This document shows, piece by piece, positions 1 through 12,000 of a DNA stretch of 64,000 bases. The notes beneath the pieces are model-generated. The model was not told the DNA's origin and ran no database searches. It saw nothing but the letters and a program-made list of their open reading frames with translations. The position numbers and the translations under genes were made by a program. Each line of letters opens with the position of its first letter. Position 1 is the first letter of the stretch. The DNA lies in NCBI GenBank assembly GCA_963082875.1, contig OY720098.1:12648001-12712000 (forward strand). The letters run 5' to 3'. This DNA is from Corella eumyota (taxonomy: Eukaryota; Chordata; Ascidiacea; Phlebobranchia; Corellidae).

Positions 1-2506
1 GCTTTGTATATTGTTGGATATATCATTGATGTGTGGTATGTATTTATTTTTTTGATTAATGAAAATCGACTTTAATGAAGTCTGCAAATACAAATTTAAA
101 TACCATAAAGAAAAAAAAATTTTTTTCATATTTTTTAATAATTATTGTAAAAATTTGTTGCGAGCAATCTCATGATTCTAATTTATAAGTTTATCTCTTA
201 AATTTGTAATCAAGACTAAGACAAACCTATAAAATATGATAGTATGAATTAAGTGAAGACTAATCATTAGTATAATTGAACAAATGTGCGATTTTTCTTA
301 GGTTTGCATTGGACATGGTCCTGTCTTTTCACACCAGCTATTATGATGAATTTTGCACCAATGTTGATGATCAAAATATGATACACACTCGTTATTTTCA
401 TACACCGACTTTATTTTTTCTTGAAGCTTTGTCAAATGCCCCTCTTGATATTATAGCTCAACTAATTACTGCTGATCCTGCCGTTCAACTGGCAGTGCTA
501 TCTTATACAAGACTCAACAGGGTTTTAAGAATGTATCGAGTCATTTGTTTATTTAGCATTTGGGAAAATGATATTAGAAAAGAGTAAGTTGAATATATAT
601 TTATATTTAAATGTGTTTTGTTTTATGTTTACAGCAAAATTTATTAGATAGGGTTTTTTGCTTGTATTTTTACTAACAGATTGTTTTTAATGCCAATTTA
701 TAACTTTTTTAGTTAGATTTTGAAACTGCATTATCAATTTTTAAATTATAACTTAATGAACAGAGCGCTGTTCTTCCGAACCTACAAGTTTGTGCTGTGT
801 TCTCTTTTTATAATGAATTTGCTGGCAAGTGTGTGGTATGCAATCGCATGTCCTGGCGGTGTTTGCCAAGCTAATTCTTGGGCAACAGCATCACTAACAG
901 GTTTTTATTTGTAATTGAACTCCTAAAGTTTAAAATTCAGAAAACTTAAAAAAGGCATTTTGTTATTAATTTACTATATACTCGATTTGAATTTATTTTA
1001 TTTTAGACTATGTTAAAAAACGGATTTACGGTTACCATATTATACCGTGGGCTGACAGTTTGTACTGGACAGTGGCTACTATGACTTCAACTGGCTATGG
1101 TGATATTAGGCCAGAAAACCAACTTGAAATGATATATGCTTGTGTAGCTATGATGGCTGGTAAACTAGTAATTGGTTATGTTCTTGGTATGGTGGCAGCT
1201 ACGCTTGCTAATGATGAATTTTTAAGAATTCGATACGAACAAGGAGTTATTGTAAGTGAAGGTTTAAATATATAATTTGAAATGAAAAGGCATTTTGGAT
1301 TATTATGAAAATACCTTTATTATTGCTATAATATTCCATTTACAAAAGCTAAATGAAGTTCAATGGGTGTTGTAATATTTTCAATAGGCCTAGGACAGTA
1401 GTTTTGATAAGTTTAACTATTTTTTTGCCATTGACAAGGCTGTTCGACACTACATGAAAGATTTAAAGTTTAAGAAAGAGGTTTTTGATCACGTTATCCA
1501 ATATTACGATTACATGTGGATGAGAAGTCGAGGTGCAACTGTCCAGCATTTATTTCCTTACCTTTCCTTTAGGTAATAATTACCCCTACTATAGTATCAA
1601 TACAGTTTAGCCGATTGGTTACAGTTTAGGTAGAGCGTTTTTAGTTTAAAGTTCAGTGCATCAGAAGAGTAAAAGAGGAGTAACCAGCATCAGTTTTTAT
1701 TAAAGATTGCTCATTTTATTTAGCATGACAGAAGCAATTTATACTGATATATGTGGAGATATGATACACAGTTTGGACTTGTTCAAGGGTTGCCCAGAAA
1801 ACTTTTTAAGACGTTTGTGCATGGTGATGAAGCCTACTGCCTACATGCCTGGTGACTACATTTGCTTCCAAGTAAGATAATAATGTTTCAATTGGATCAT
1901 TTGACAGTTTTTTTAATATTAAACTGTAAGCTACATTAGTATATTATACTGTATTTATTAATGATTACTATCTAACTAAATGTATAGGGAGACATCCAAA
2001 GTGAAATGTATATCATGCACCGTGGTATAGCCGAAGCTATGAAGAGGTTGGATAATGGAAAAACTGTACCAGTAAGGCTTCTAGTGGAGGGAGAAAATTT
2101 TCTTTGTGAAAGTGTACTGTGCAAGGTGAATATTGGTGTTACAAAGTTTATCTTATAAAAAAAGTAGAAATCCCCATTTATATAACTGGCGTTTTTAATA
2201 GTTTTGAACATACATAAACCACAAATCAAACTTCATTCAAGTTTAAAAAGCTATTATGTAATTATAACATTTTACAATAATTAAGATTCTAGTATAAAAA
2301 GTAATGAAAAAACATTAAACATTTTCCTTATAGTAAATTATCTTTTTTCCAAGGTTAAACGCCCAGTAAGCTTGCGTGCTCGAACATATGTTGATGTATT
2401 CAGTATGACCATGGACGACTTGCAACTAGTTTTTTGCTTCTATCCTCATGTTCGTCCAATTGTCCTTGCTAATGCCCGAACCCAGTTTCCAGATTTAAAT
2501 CTTTAA
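1..2506 (+). CDS. CNGK: CNGK-type four-repeat cyclic-nucleotide-gated K+ channel, copy A (3' part: repeat IV only)
   Basis: This is the last repeat of a tetrameric-in-one-chain CNG potassium channel; the first three repeats lie left of the window. Exons read from splice signals are 1-35, 302-583, 764-900, 1007-1251, 1439-1572, 1724-1871, 1988-2125 and 2354-2506. They join to 423 residues plus TAA, and every complete exon has the same length as in copies B and C. Visible parts are the S1 end, S2-S4 with a regular Arg series (RLNRVLRMYRV), S5, the pore MTSTGYGDI, S6 (GKLVIGYVLGMVAATLAND), the C-linker and a cyclic-nucleotide-binding domain. That domain lacks the canonical FGE and RT residues (it reads ENFLCES and RPVSLRA), so it probably does not bind nucleotide. 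The family is a K+-selective cGMP-gated channel of sperm flagella in sea urchin; that role here is inference. No stop or frameshift is seen in this part. Confidence 0.88.
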
Positions 2507-2566
2507 ATTTTAATTTTGTGTAATATTTGCTAGTTACATGGTTTTATATTTATGTGTTAGTATTGA

Positions 2567-2572
2567 AATAAA
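2567..2572 (+). terminator. Polyadenylation signal AATAAA of CNGK copy A
   Basis: An AATAAA hexamer lies about 60 bases after the TAA stop of copy A. The equivalent position in copy B carries the same TTGAAATAAA context, which supports it as the cleavage signal. Confidence 0.65.
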
Positions 2573-3452
2573 ATAATATATTTTTAAATGTTATGTTTTT
2601 GATTTAGACATTGTGCACCACATAAGTTTTCAAAATACATTTTAACCTTTATAAATTACTAAAACTTTACATAGAGCTTCGTGTATAAAAATCATTATAC
2701 AAACAAACTTTTATATATTTAAATGTAAAATGATTAATAATCCTAAGAGAAAATTATATTTTCTCATTACGCGTTCTCGTTGTAAGTAACTTTCCCACAA
2801 TGACGTAAAGGTCATTTGTTAGCGTTTTTTTTCGATTCTTTGTGCTTTCGGTCAACTCGCAACGTGCTGGCTGCTAAGAAGTTGGTCACTCACGAAATGT
2901 GAGTAAATTGGCGTACAATTAATAAAACAAGAATTTCTAGCCTGTAACCCACAAAAAACGATTTTGCCAATAAAGTAATATACATTTGATGAGACATATA
3001 AACTATTCATGGTCAAATACGGTTAGATTTAAAAATATGCATTTGTATTTATTATTAGTCTTTTATTTTATTTATATTATTTCAATTATTGATAATACTA
3101 ATTTAGTTATTAGCATCCAGACTATTAACTTTATATATATTTTATTTTTAAATATTTTTAAATAATTAGTAATAGTTTCGTCATAATAAACTTAACAATT
3201 TAATTTTCTAGATTACTTCATTACAAAGGTAACCCTTTTTCTTTAATTTTTTCCCAATTCCATCATTTTGATGGAGTAGGTAAATATTGGTAAATAAAGA
3301 TAAAAAAAAACTCGATTATACAACGCGTTTCAAAGCAGCTTAAAAAAACGTTTTTAATTGACGATAGGTTAGCTTGTGCCAAACCAGCAGGTTGGTGGTA
3401 AACTTAGCCTACTGAAAAACATAGCTAATTTTGAACAATTGGCAACTGCAAC
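2573..3452 (+). other. Intergenic region and 5' flank of CNGK copy B
   Basis: This AT-rich gap of about 880 bases separates copy A from copy B. No ORF or repeat is convincing in it. A short GC-richer patch at about 2765-2900 includes TGACGTAA near 2802, a CRE-like half site, and could be promoter. The bases just before the copy B ATG (GCAACATGTC) form an acceptable start context. The spacing is too long for a typical tunicate operon, so copy B probably has its own promoter. Confidence 0.4.
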
Positions 3453-6066
3453 ATGTCGGAAACTGTTATTGATGTGGTACCGGCAGACGCCGAAACACAG
3501 GAAGATCTTGATCGGCAACTTAGCACTGCCAAACGAGTTAGCAGTCAAAAATTGGCTGGTAATTTAGATAAAACACAAAGTGCTTTTATATTGCAAGAAA
3601 GTGGACATCCCGACTCTTTTTGTTCTGAAACACTATCATGGTACAACGAGTGGCTTCGTTCATTTCAAACTGCAATGTGCATATGCATAACCCTTTGTAT
3701 CTTTTTTGCACCCTACATGTTTTTCTTCAAGGCTGACAGAATGATGTACGATTTTGCTTCTGCCATCGATGTTTTGTACGATTTTGTCATGCTGCTAAGA
3801 TCTCGAACGGGTCATATGATTGACGGTGTGGAAGAAAGAAATTTGCTTAAAGTCAGAGAGCGCTATCAAACCAGCATTTGGTTTTATCTCGACCTTGCTA
3901 CTGTTTTACCTTTGGAACAATTGCGATGGTTATTCCCCGGAAGTGATGAAGTATTTTATGCCGTTGGGAGACAGCGCACTTACCTTCGTCTTCACTATAT
4001 TCTCTATTATTTAGGTAAGTGCCTTGATATTGTGCTAAATATATGATAAACACACCATTATGTTAAATAAAATAAAATTACAGTTTATAATATTTTATAT
4101 ATATTTTATCAAAATAAGGTATCAGAGAAGAGGAACCTGGATCAAGTACTCTAATATATAGAACAACCAAGTACGCTCTGTTATCTAGTATGACGGTGCA
4201 TTTTCTAGCTTGTGGTTGGTATGGTCTGGCTTGTTCAAGAGCTGACGAAGCTGGGTTTGATTTGTCGCTGTGTGGTGGAGACAGTTGGATAATGTTTTTG
4301 CCACAACGTGAGAATTTTTTAAATTGCTAAGAGTATGCAATAAAGATACTTTCTGCAACCACGTACTTTTATGCAACCATTTTTTTGTAACATTTAGAAA
4401 TTTTGCAAAAAGTCCTAGAGGCTACAACCAACCGCGAGCAGACTTTGAATGGCGAAGTGAGTTTTTTGCATAACACTTACATCACTAGCTTGTATTGGGC
4501 CTCCGCCACAGCGACATCTACTGGTTATGGAGATATACATGCCTACACAGTTGCTGAAAAATTCTATTCTGTCTTTGCCATGATGATTGGTGGGAAGGAT
4601 CTCGCATTTTTGCTTTTTAAGCTGGCTTAACATTGATTTTACATACGATTTTGAAATCTGTCCAGTTAGTTAGTACTTATAACATATTTACTTTATATTT
4701 TATTGTAAAGGAATGATGATTTTGTATGGAATGACGATGGGTGGTATGACTTCTATGTTAACCAATATCGATGCCAGAAGATCTAGTTTTGTTCAAAGAT
4801 ATACTGCATTTAGAGATGAAGTGGTAAAAATTTAACTAAATATTTCGAGTAAAGATGCGTTAGTTGTATTATGGTCATGACCCACTGTCAATATTGAAAT
4901 TTTTTTAAACAAAACATGTGTTTTTTTTAAATCAAATCATGCTAAAACAACAAAAAAATGTAACACTACCTTTTTGGCAACTTTATAAATCGCTTCAAAT
5001 AATAGTTTAATTTTTTTGTTTACATAAACTTTTGCAACACTTTTATTTGAATATGTTTAAGGCTAGTAGTTAGCCTTACCTTTCCACGAGATATCTAAGG
5101 CTAGTAGTTAGCCTGAACTTTCCACGGGACTAATCTATTTTTGTTATTTTTTTTAGGAGCGAATGGGCATCAGTGATAATGTGAAAAACTTGTGTCTTAG
5201 ATATTTTGATTATCTGTGGCACAGATGGGAAGGTGAAGATGTACAGGCTAGTGGGGTATTGGAACTTTTGCCAGTTTCTTTGCAAGCTAGTTTTGCAGAG
5301 GCTACTTTTCACAAGTTGATTCGAAAGGTGATGTAAAGTTTTTTTATATATATTGTTAACATTAGAAGGTAGACTTCACACAATAAATATATTAGAACTC
5401 AGTATATATATATCTTACGGTATTTTACAGTTTTATTAATATTGATATCAATATTGCCTTGTTACTGGTTTAAACTACTGTTTTTGTCTCCAAACTTATC
5501 AATTAAAAACCTATTTTAAATATGTATAAGTGTAGAATATGTTTGATTTATAAAAATAATAAAATAAATATTTAGGCCGACTTGCTGGACAATACAAAAG
5601 ATGAATTTTGTCGAAACTTAGCTTAAGTCTCACAGTCAATGGTTTACTTAGAAAATCAATTTGTTCAGAGATCTGGGGAGATTGCTAACAACATGTGTTT
5701 TTTGCAAAATGGAATTTTAGAAGCAAGTTTGCCATTTGTGGTGCATGTGTAGATTATTGCAGATCTGCCTTTAGATTAGTTGCGAGTTGCAAACATTATA
5801 CGGCAGATAAACTGCACCTTATAGGGCAAGAATTAACTAATAGGAGTGAAATATTTCAAATCTTAAATATTGATTTTGATACATACAGGTTTTAGATTCT
5901 GATGAGCAAGAAGTAGTTGCTATGATGCAATCTGGAAAATTATTTGGACAAGTTCTGCTAGTGTTTGAACTGCCAAGAATTAATTCAATTCGATGCAAAA
6001 CAAATTGTGACATCTTTCTGATTAATAAGCATGACTTTAGAGTTATCCTTTCAGAATATCCTGATG
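3453..6066 (+). other. CNGK copy B, repeat I (exons 1-7)
   Basis: Exons are 3453-4014, 4119-4307, 4398-4589, 4711-4823, 5157-5327, 5576-5722 and 5889-6066. Exon 1 encodes the N-terminus and S1 through S4, exon 2 S5, exon 3 the pore (ATATSTGYGDI), exon 4 S6, exon 5 the C-linker, and exons 6-7 the binding domain. S4 is poorly charged (GRQRTYLRLHYIL). The phosphate-binding segment reads LFGQVLLVFELPRINSIRC: the Glu of FGE is Gln and the Arg-Thr pair is missing, so nucleotide binding is doubtful even apart from the stop in exon 6. All introns are GT-AG except the GC-AG one after exon 6. Confidence 0.85.
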
Positions 6067-9000
6067 GTAAAATAATTAGATTATATATATGTTAAATTTA
6101 TATTTTTACTTTAATTGATGCATTTTTTTAACTCAAATAAAAAAATGTCATTGTTAAACAGTAAAACAGTTTATAAATTAAAATTTTTACCAATTGTAAA
6201 AATTGTTATAGCTGCCAAAGCCTTTGTTGAAGCTGCTCAACTTAAATGTGGAGTCAATGGAAAATGGCCTTTCGAACCTTCTCAATTTGAGGATTTTAAG
6301 ATTTTCATGGAGTAAGTTAAATATTTTTATGTGTTAAAATCATAAACTGATGTTTGGTTGTAAATGTTTTAGAAAAACAACAAAGACAAAGCGTCGCAAC
6401 AGTGTTGTATCAACAGCTGCTGTTCAGACCAACAAAGTAGAGATGGCAGCTCCAGATCAAATGGCTCAAATTTCTCGCAGAATGACGACAGTTTATTCAA
6501 CTGACTATGAGGGTGTTGATCTATCTAGGATTCATATGCATCAAAAACAAAAGAATGCAGACATTGAGAGAATGCTGAGCAGTGATGGTAAGTTACTATC
6601 AACCATTAAAATTAGGCATTCAAGTTATGCTTACATTTTAAAAATTTAGATTAGAAGTTGACTAAAATTTCACATGTTCTTTAGTGTTTTATTATTTAAG
6701 AGAAGTATAATTTTTTGTTTTTTTGAATATATTTATTCTCAATGTGGAAAGACCAACTTTATGATCTAAACATGGAATAACTTTTGTGACCTAGACCTAG
6801 TCTTAAGTTGTCCCTTTTTATATTGGAATTTTACTAATTATTACTACTAATCTGCAAGTAATTTGTTATTGGACTCAGCAGGAGTTTTTTAGTTTTCATA
6901 ATATAAAATAAAATATTGTATATTTTACAGAACCCAAACCCTCTTTAATTGACTTTGTAATAAATGGAAAGCCAGCAAATGTTGGCAGAAGATCTTCTAC
7001 CACTCTTGCAGATGGAACTAAAATGATTGTTGCAAATACTAATGCTGAAGAGCTAAAGGATGCTGTTGGTGGTGATGCCAAGTATTCGGTCAGTTTCTAA
7101 CTTTATTATTTTGCATATAAGATAAGATAATTTGATTCTAAGTAGAACATTTTTTAAAATATTTTTGAATAAAAATATATATACAGTTTTCTGAGATTTA
7201 TAGGTTTACATGTTGCACAGCCTTTAAATATAGTTTTTAAATTTAAACAGGATCCAGATGAAACAACATTAAAAGAAAGATTGTTTCAAATGACAATTAT
7301 CAATCCAAAACATTACTTTTCGATTTTTTGGACCAATTTTATGTTCTTTGTTGGCATTTTATGTGGATTGTACACAACTTTTATGGCCTTTTTCACCACC
7401 GTACCAGGAAAAGGTTAAATTTATTTTTTTTGATAAATTAGATATGTAAAAAAATATTTTGATGAATTATATAGGCTATGTAAAAAACTAAAAAATATAT
7501 TTTGTATAAAGTTGTTTATTGACCATTTTATGATTTATTTTTTGCTTTCAGCTCATACTTACTCTGGTACTGAGGCAGCAGAATTAGATATTGCAACAAT
7601 CGCAACTTACACCACTTGTGATTCTGACTTACTAACAGCATTTAAGGCATGTCGAAATGCAGATTTTGGTGTTACAGCTGACTGTATCATGAATGCTGGG
7701 GGAGCTTTTAGTCAAATGATATCATCTGCAAATGTTTCTTATATGTGAGTTGCTTGCATTTTTATTAGCCTAATTTTATTTTCATGCCTTTAACTGATAC
7801 AGTTAGAAAATTGCTTATTTGCATGAAAAAATTTGATAACAACATGAGATTAGCAATTCAGGCGTGAGATTAGTAGCTCAGAAGTTAAATTTATAGTTAA
7901 ATTATTTTTACACAGTGTAACAGTACCTGCATCCTATGATATCTCATTTGTGGGTTTGAATCCAAGCACATTGGAAGGAGTAATTCACATTATTTTATCC
8001 TACTTTGTCATTGATTTAATTCTCTATTTGAACATATTCATCAATTTTAGGACAGAAGTAAACACCCCAAATGGTTTGTTTAAATAACAATTTATTTTAT
8101 TGTATATGAGGCTAAAACTGTCTAGAAACACTATAGGAATTAAATCCTAAAATACAAGCTCTATAATAAAAGCTATGATCCCTTTTTATTGTAGGTACTT
8201 CTTGTTAACAAAGAGTGTGATATTATTGAATGATTAAATATATTTGTAGATATAAATATTTACCTTAAAAAAATGCTGTTTTTAAAAAAAATTCTTTTTA
8301 GGGTTTTTGACGAGTTTTAAAGACATTGCTGCCAACTACATGACCTGGGATAAATTTTGGATGGATGTCATCGGCGTATTTCCTTTTGAAATAATTGCAC
8401 CTTTTATTGGATGTAGTCGCATAGCTCCTCACCATGCCCTAATATTTCTTCGCCTGAACAGAGCTATTAATTTTTTCCGGTTTGTCCCAACTAGTTTTAG
8501 CAGATGGGAATACAGTTTGAATGTAAAGATTGTGCAGATTCGAACATTCAAGTTTGTTGTGTACATCTATACTTTCACACACATGTGTGCTAGTGTGTTT
8601 TTTTGGTGGTCATGTGGTTATGCCATGCAAAGGTAAGTCTTGTATAAATTTTTTGTGTTAAGTCAAAAATTGTTATAAATATTTTTACTAGCATTTAAAA
8701 AATGAAAATGTTTTGAATAAAACTTTGATTTTATAAACTTTTTTATTGTTATTTGCCCCCTATTTTAATTAAAGTTTTTAATTGCTTAGTTCGTTGGATT
8801 CTGTATTGTACAAATGTCGTTTTGGATCATGGGCCTGGGTGTTTAATATTGAATATCAAACAAACAGAGCTCAGGATTACATCAAGACAATGTATTGGGC
8901 CTCAACTACAATGACAAGTACGGGGTAAATATTGTAAATTTTTTGTAAAAACTAATGTTTAAGTATCAGCTTTGTCGATTTTTTTTAATATTTTGAGAAT

Positions 9001-12000
9001 TAATTAACTTATTGTTTGCCTAAGATAAACGCTAGCTTTTTAATTTTATTTTTAGCACTTATTTGTTTTGGTTGTTGTGTTTTGTTGTAGTTTTTTAGTA
9101 TAATATGGCTATACAATTTTTAAACTTAAACTCCAACTTGTGTTGCAATTTAAATCTTGTTGTATTGTACTAGCTATGGAGACATATCATCAAGTACCAC
9201 ATCAGGTAGAGTTTTTGCTCTTGCAACAATGGTTATAGGAACTGTGATGTATGGTTGGTTGGTCGCTGTGATCGCTTCAACAGTTTCAAACAGTGAGGCT
9301 GCAATTGTCAGTTTTACCAACTCAATGCGAGCAACTAAGCATTACCTGACCGTACATGATGTAAGTATAAGTAATAAAAATGCTAAATTTAAACACTAAA
9401 CAAAAAGTTAGTTAAGTTTTTTGTTGTCTTTAACCTTATGTATGGTAATCTACAAACATTTTTTATGGTTTTAGGTTCTTATTTTATTTTGTTGCATATA
9501 AGTAAAAATCTCAAGTCCTTTTTAAGCCAAGAGATTAGCCTAAACTTGTTACTTTTAAATTAAAATCAAAACTTTTTTAAATGAGTTTTGGTTTAGTGCT
9601 TTGGTTCAATCATTTTTTTGTTTTAATTCCTGGCAAACTTGCTCTAAAATTAACTTATTTTTATTTTTTATTTAACTGTTAACCTTTTTTAAGGTACCTT
9701 ATGGGTTGGTTAAGCGAGTTATGAATGTTCGTTTGCTTGAGTGGGAGCGTTACCAAGGCACTGCGACACCCGGAATCGAAATTATCGGCAAAGAGTTAAC
9801 ATCCCAACTTCACAGTGTGTTGTTATATGAAGCTGTCAACAAGTTTATAGAAGGACTTCCATTTTTCCATGGAGTTGAACCTTCGTTTATCGCAATGTTG
9901 TGCAATCACGCTAATATGTATCATTATGCTGAAGGTGACATCATCATTTACGAAGTAAGTAATTAAGTAAAAATTATTATTGTGTTACAAATTACAAATT
10001 TAAGGTAATTCTTAAAGTTTTGTTTTTAAAATTAACTATAAGATAGAAAAAAAATGAGAAATTAATTTTTTGACTGAATTCTTTTTAAGGGAGATTTATC
10101 CAGAAACTTGTACATCATTAAACAAGGACATTGTGATGTTGTTACTCCAGATCTTAAGGAAATTGTCGACCATCTTGCTCCTGAAGATTACTTTGGTGAA
10201 GCCGAGGTAACTTTTCTTTAATATTAAAATTACCATCTTTTGAGTGGTACATATTAATCGTGAATATGAATATTAAACATCTGTGCTGTTAAGAGTCTAG
10301 TGATTTTATTTATGTCATTGAGTAAGTATATATGTCCTATTTAAAAGCCTTGAATATGAAAAAAACTGGCAAATGTTGTGTGCAGGTATAACCTAAGGGG
10401 CATAAATAAGTTGCAACTATGTTAAAAATGTTTTTTGGAGGTAGGCAATCAGTTCATATATGTCTTTTTTTAATGTTAAAAAATTGATTATGGTCAAACA
10501 ATTTAAAAAATGAGATAATAGTTGAAGTTTACTAAAATTAGATTCTATTTGGATGTGGATCCCCACGAACTGTTGTAGCTGACACAGCATGTGAAGTGAT
10601 AGTTGTGACAAGAGGAGACATTGATGAAGTGTTACAATCCTTCCCTGTACTTGAAGCTCAGATGGAAAATATTGAGAATGATCAAACTTATAGGGACAAA
10701 ATCCTAAATGCCATAAGAAATAGAAATGAAACCAGCAGGATGGGGTAAAACTATTTTTTTTTATAAATTGTAGGTTAGTATTTAATTAGTATTAGGTCTA
10801 TAAAGATTTAAATTCTATATTGAAATTATTAAACTGGTAAAATAATGTTTTAAATCTTTATTTTTTTTTTTATAATTTAATTGTTGGTGTAGTCAAGTTG
10901 ACTTTTCAGTCTAACAACCTTATAGTAGGTTGCTTTTGACAGATTTGAAATTAAATAACATGGTATTATTATCCAATAATTAGTCTGCCAGTTAATTGAG
11001 CTCGGCAGGAGTTTGTACCGACTATGGCGCCCTACTCAAGGGCTTTATGACAAGAAATCAGTGGAAATTAAATCAATGATCTGAAGTTATTTGATTTTTA
11101 CTTCTTCTATGTCAATTTGTCTTTGAATTTATGTAAAACAGATATGCAATATTTAAAACAGAAAATAAATTAAGTGTAAGTATTGATCGTTAACAGAGTT
11201 ACAATGACTGATCGCTACAAAGTAACTGAAATCGAAGGGGGGACCAAATTGTACTCAGGGCGACTTACAAGAAAACCTTTGATCAAGAAACATACAAACG
11301 AAGTTGGCAATGATGCTGTCAAGTCGCCTTTATTATTCCTTCTACTCCCCATTACTTTTGATCCTCTAAGCCGACCTTACATTGCGTATGAGATAGTTAG
11401 ATTGGTTTTAGTTGTGGCAACTTTGATTATTGTTCCCTTGCAGGTAAAAAAAGAATCATATTTTTTCACTTGGTTTTACTGCATTGATAATTTAGTGTTT
11501 TTAATACAATAACAATAATAAGGCTTTTAAAACAAATTTTTTAACTTTTTTAAACAAAATATTATCTATCTTAAAATAAATAATTATCTTTAGATATTTC
11601 TTTTATTTTGTTTTTAGATGACCATGATTCCATGCAACACTGGTATATTAACCTTTCAATATCTCCTTGACTTACTATGTCTTGTTGACCAATATATCAA
11701 AGCACACACATGCTATTATGACAGTAAAAGTGTCAAAGTCACTCATCCCATTCAAACTGCTAAGCATTATCTTCAAACCAGTTTCACAGTGGACCTTTTC
11801 TGTTGGTTACCTATAGAGCTGGTTGTTTTAGGAATTTTAAGTGGATCACCAATGAGCCAACAACAGTGGCAGTTTGTTGCTGTGTTCAGGTTGCTTCGTT
11901 TATTGCTTCTAAGCAAGGTTGGTTCAAGTTAATGTGAATTTTATATTTAGCTTTGCAAACTAATAAATTTAACCCAAGACTTTTCTTGTTCTATGACACA

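Noticed and set aside
2765-2900. Similarity of the region upstream of copy B to the arm of the palindromic element at 26263
   Set aside because: Only about 20 bases around GTCATTTGTTAGC resemble the arm, with no TTAA end or longer match, so it was not called as an element copy.
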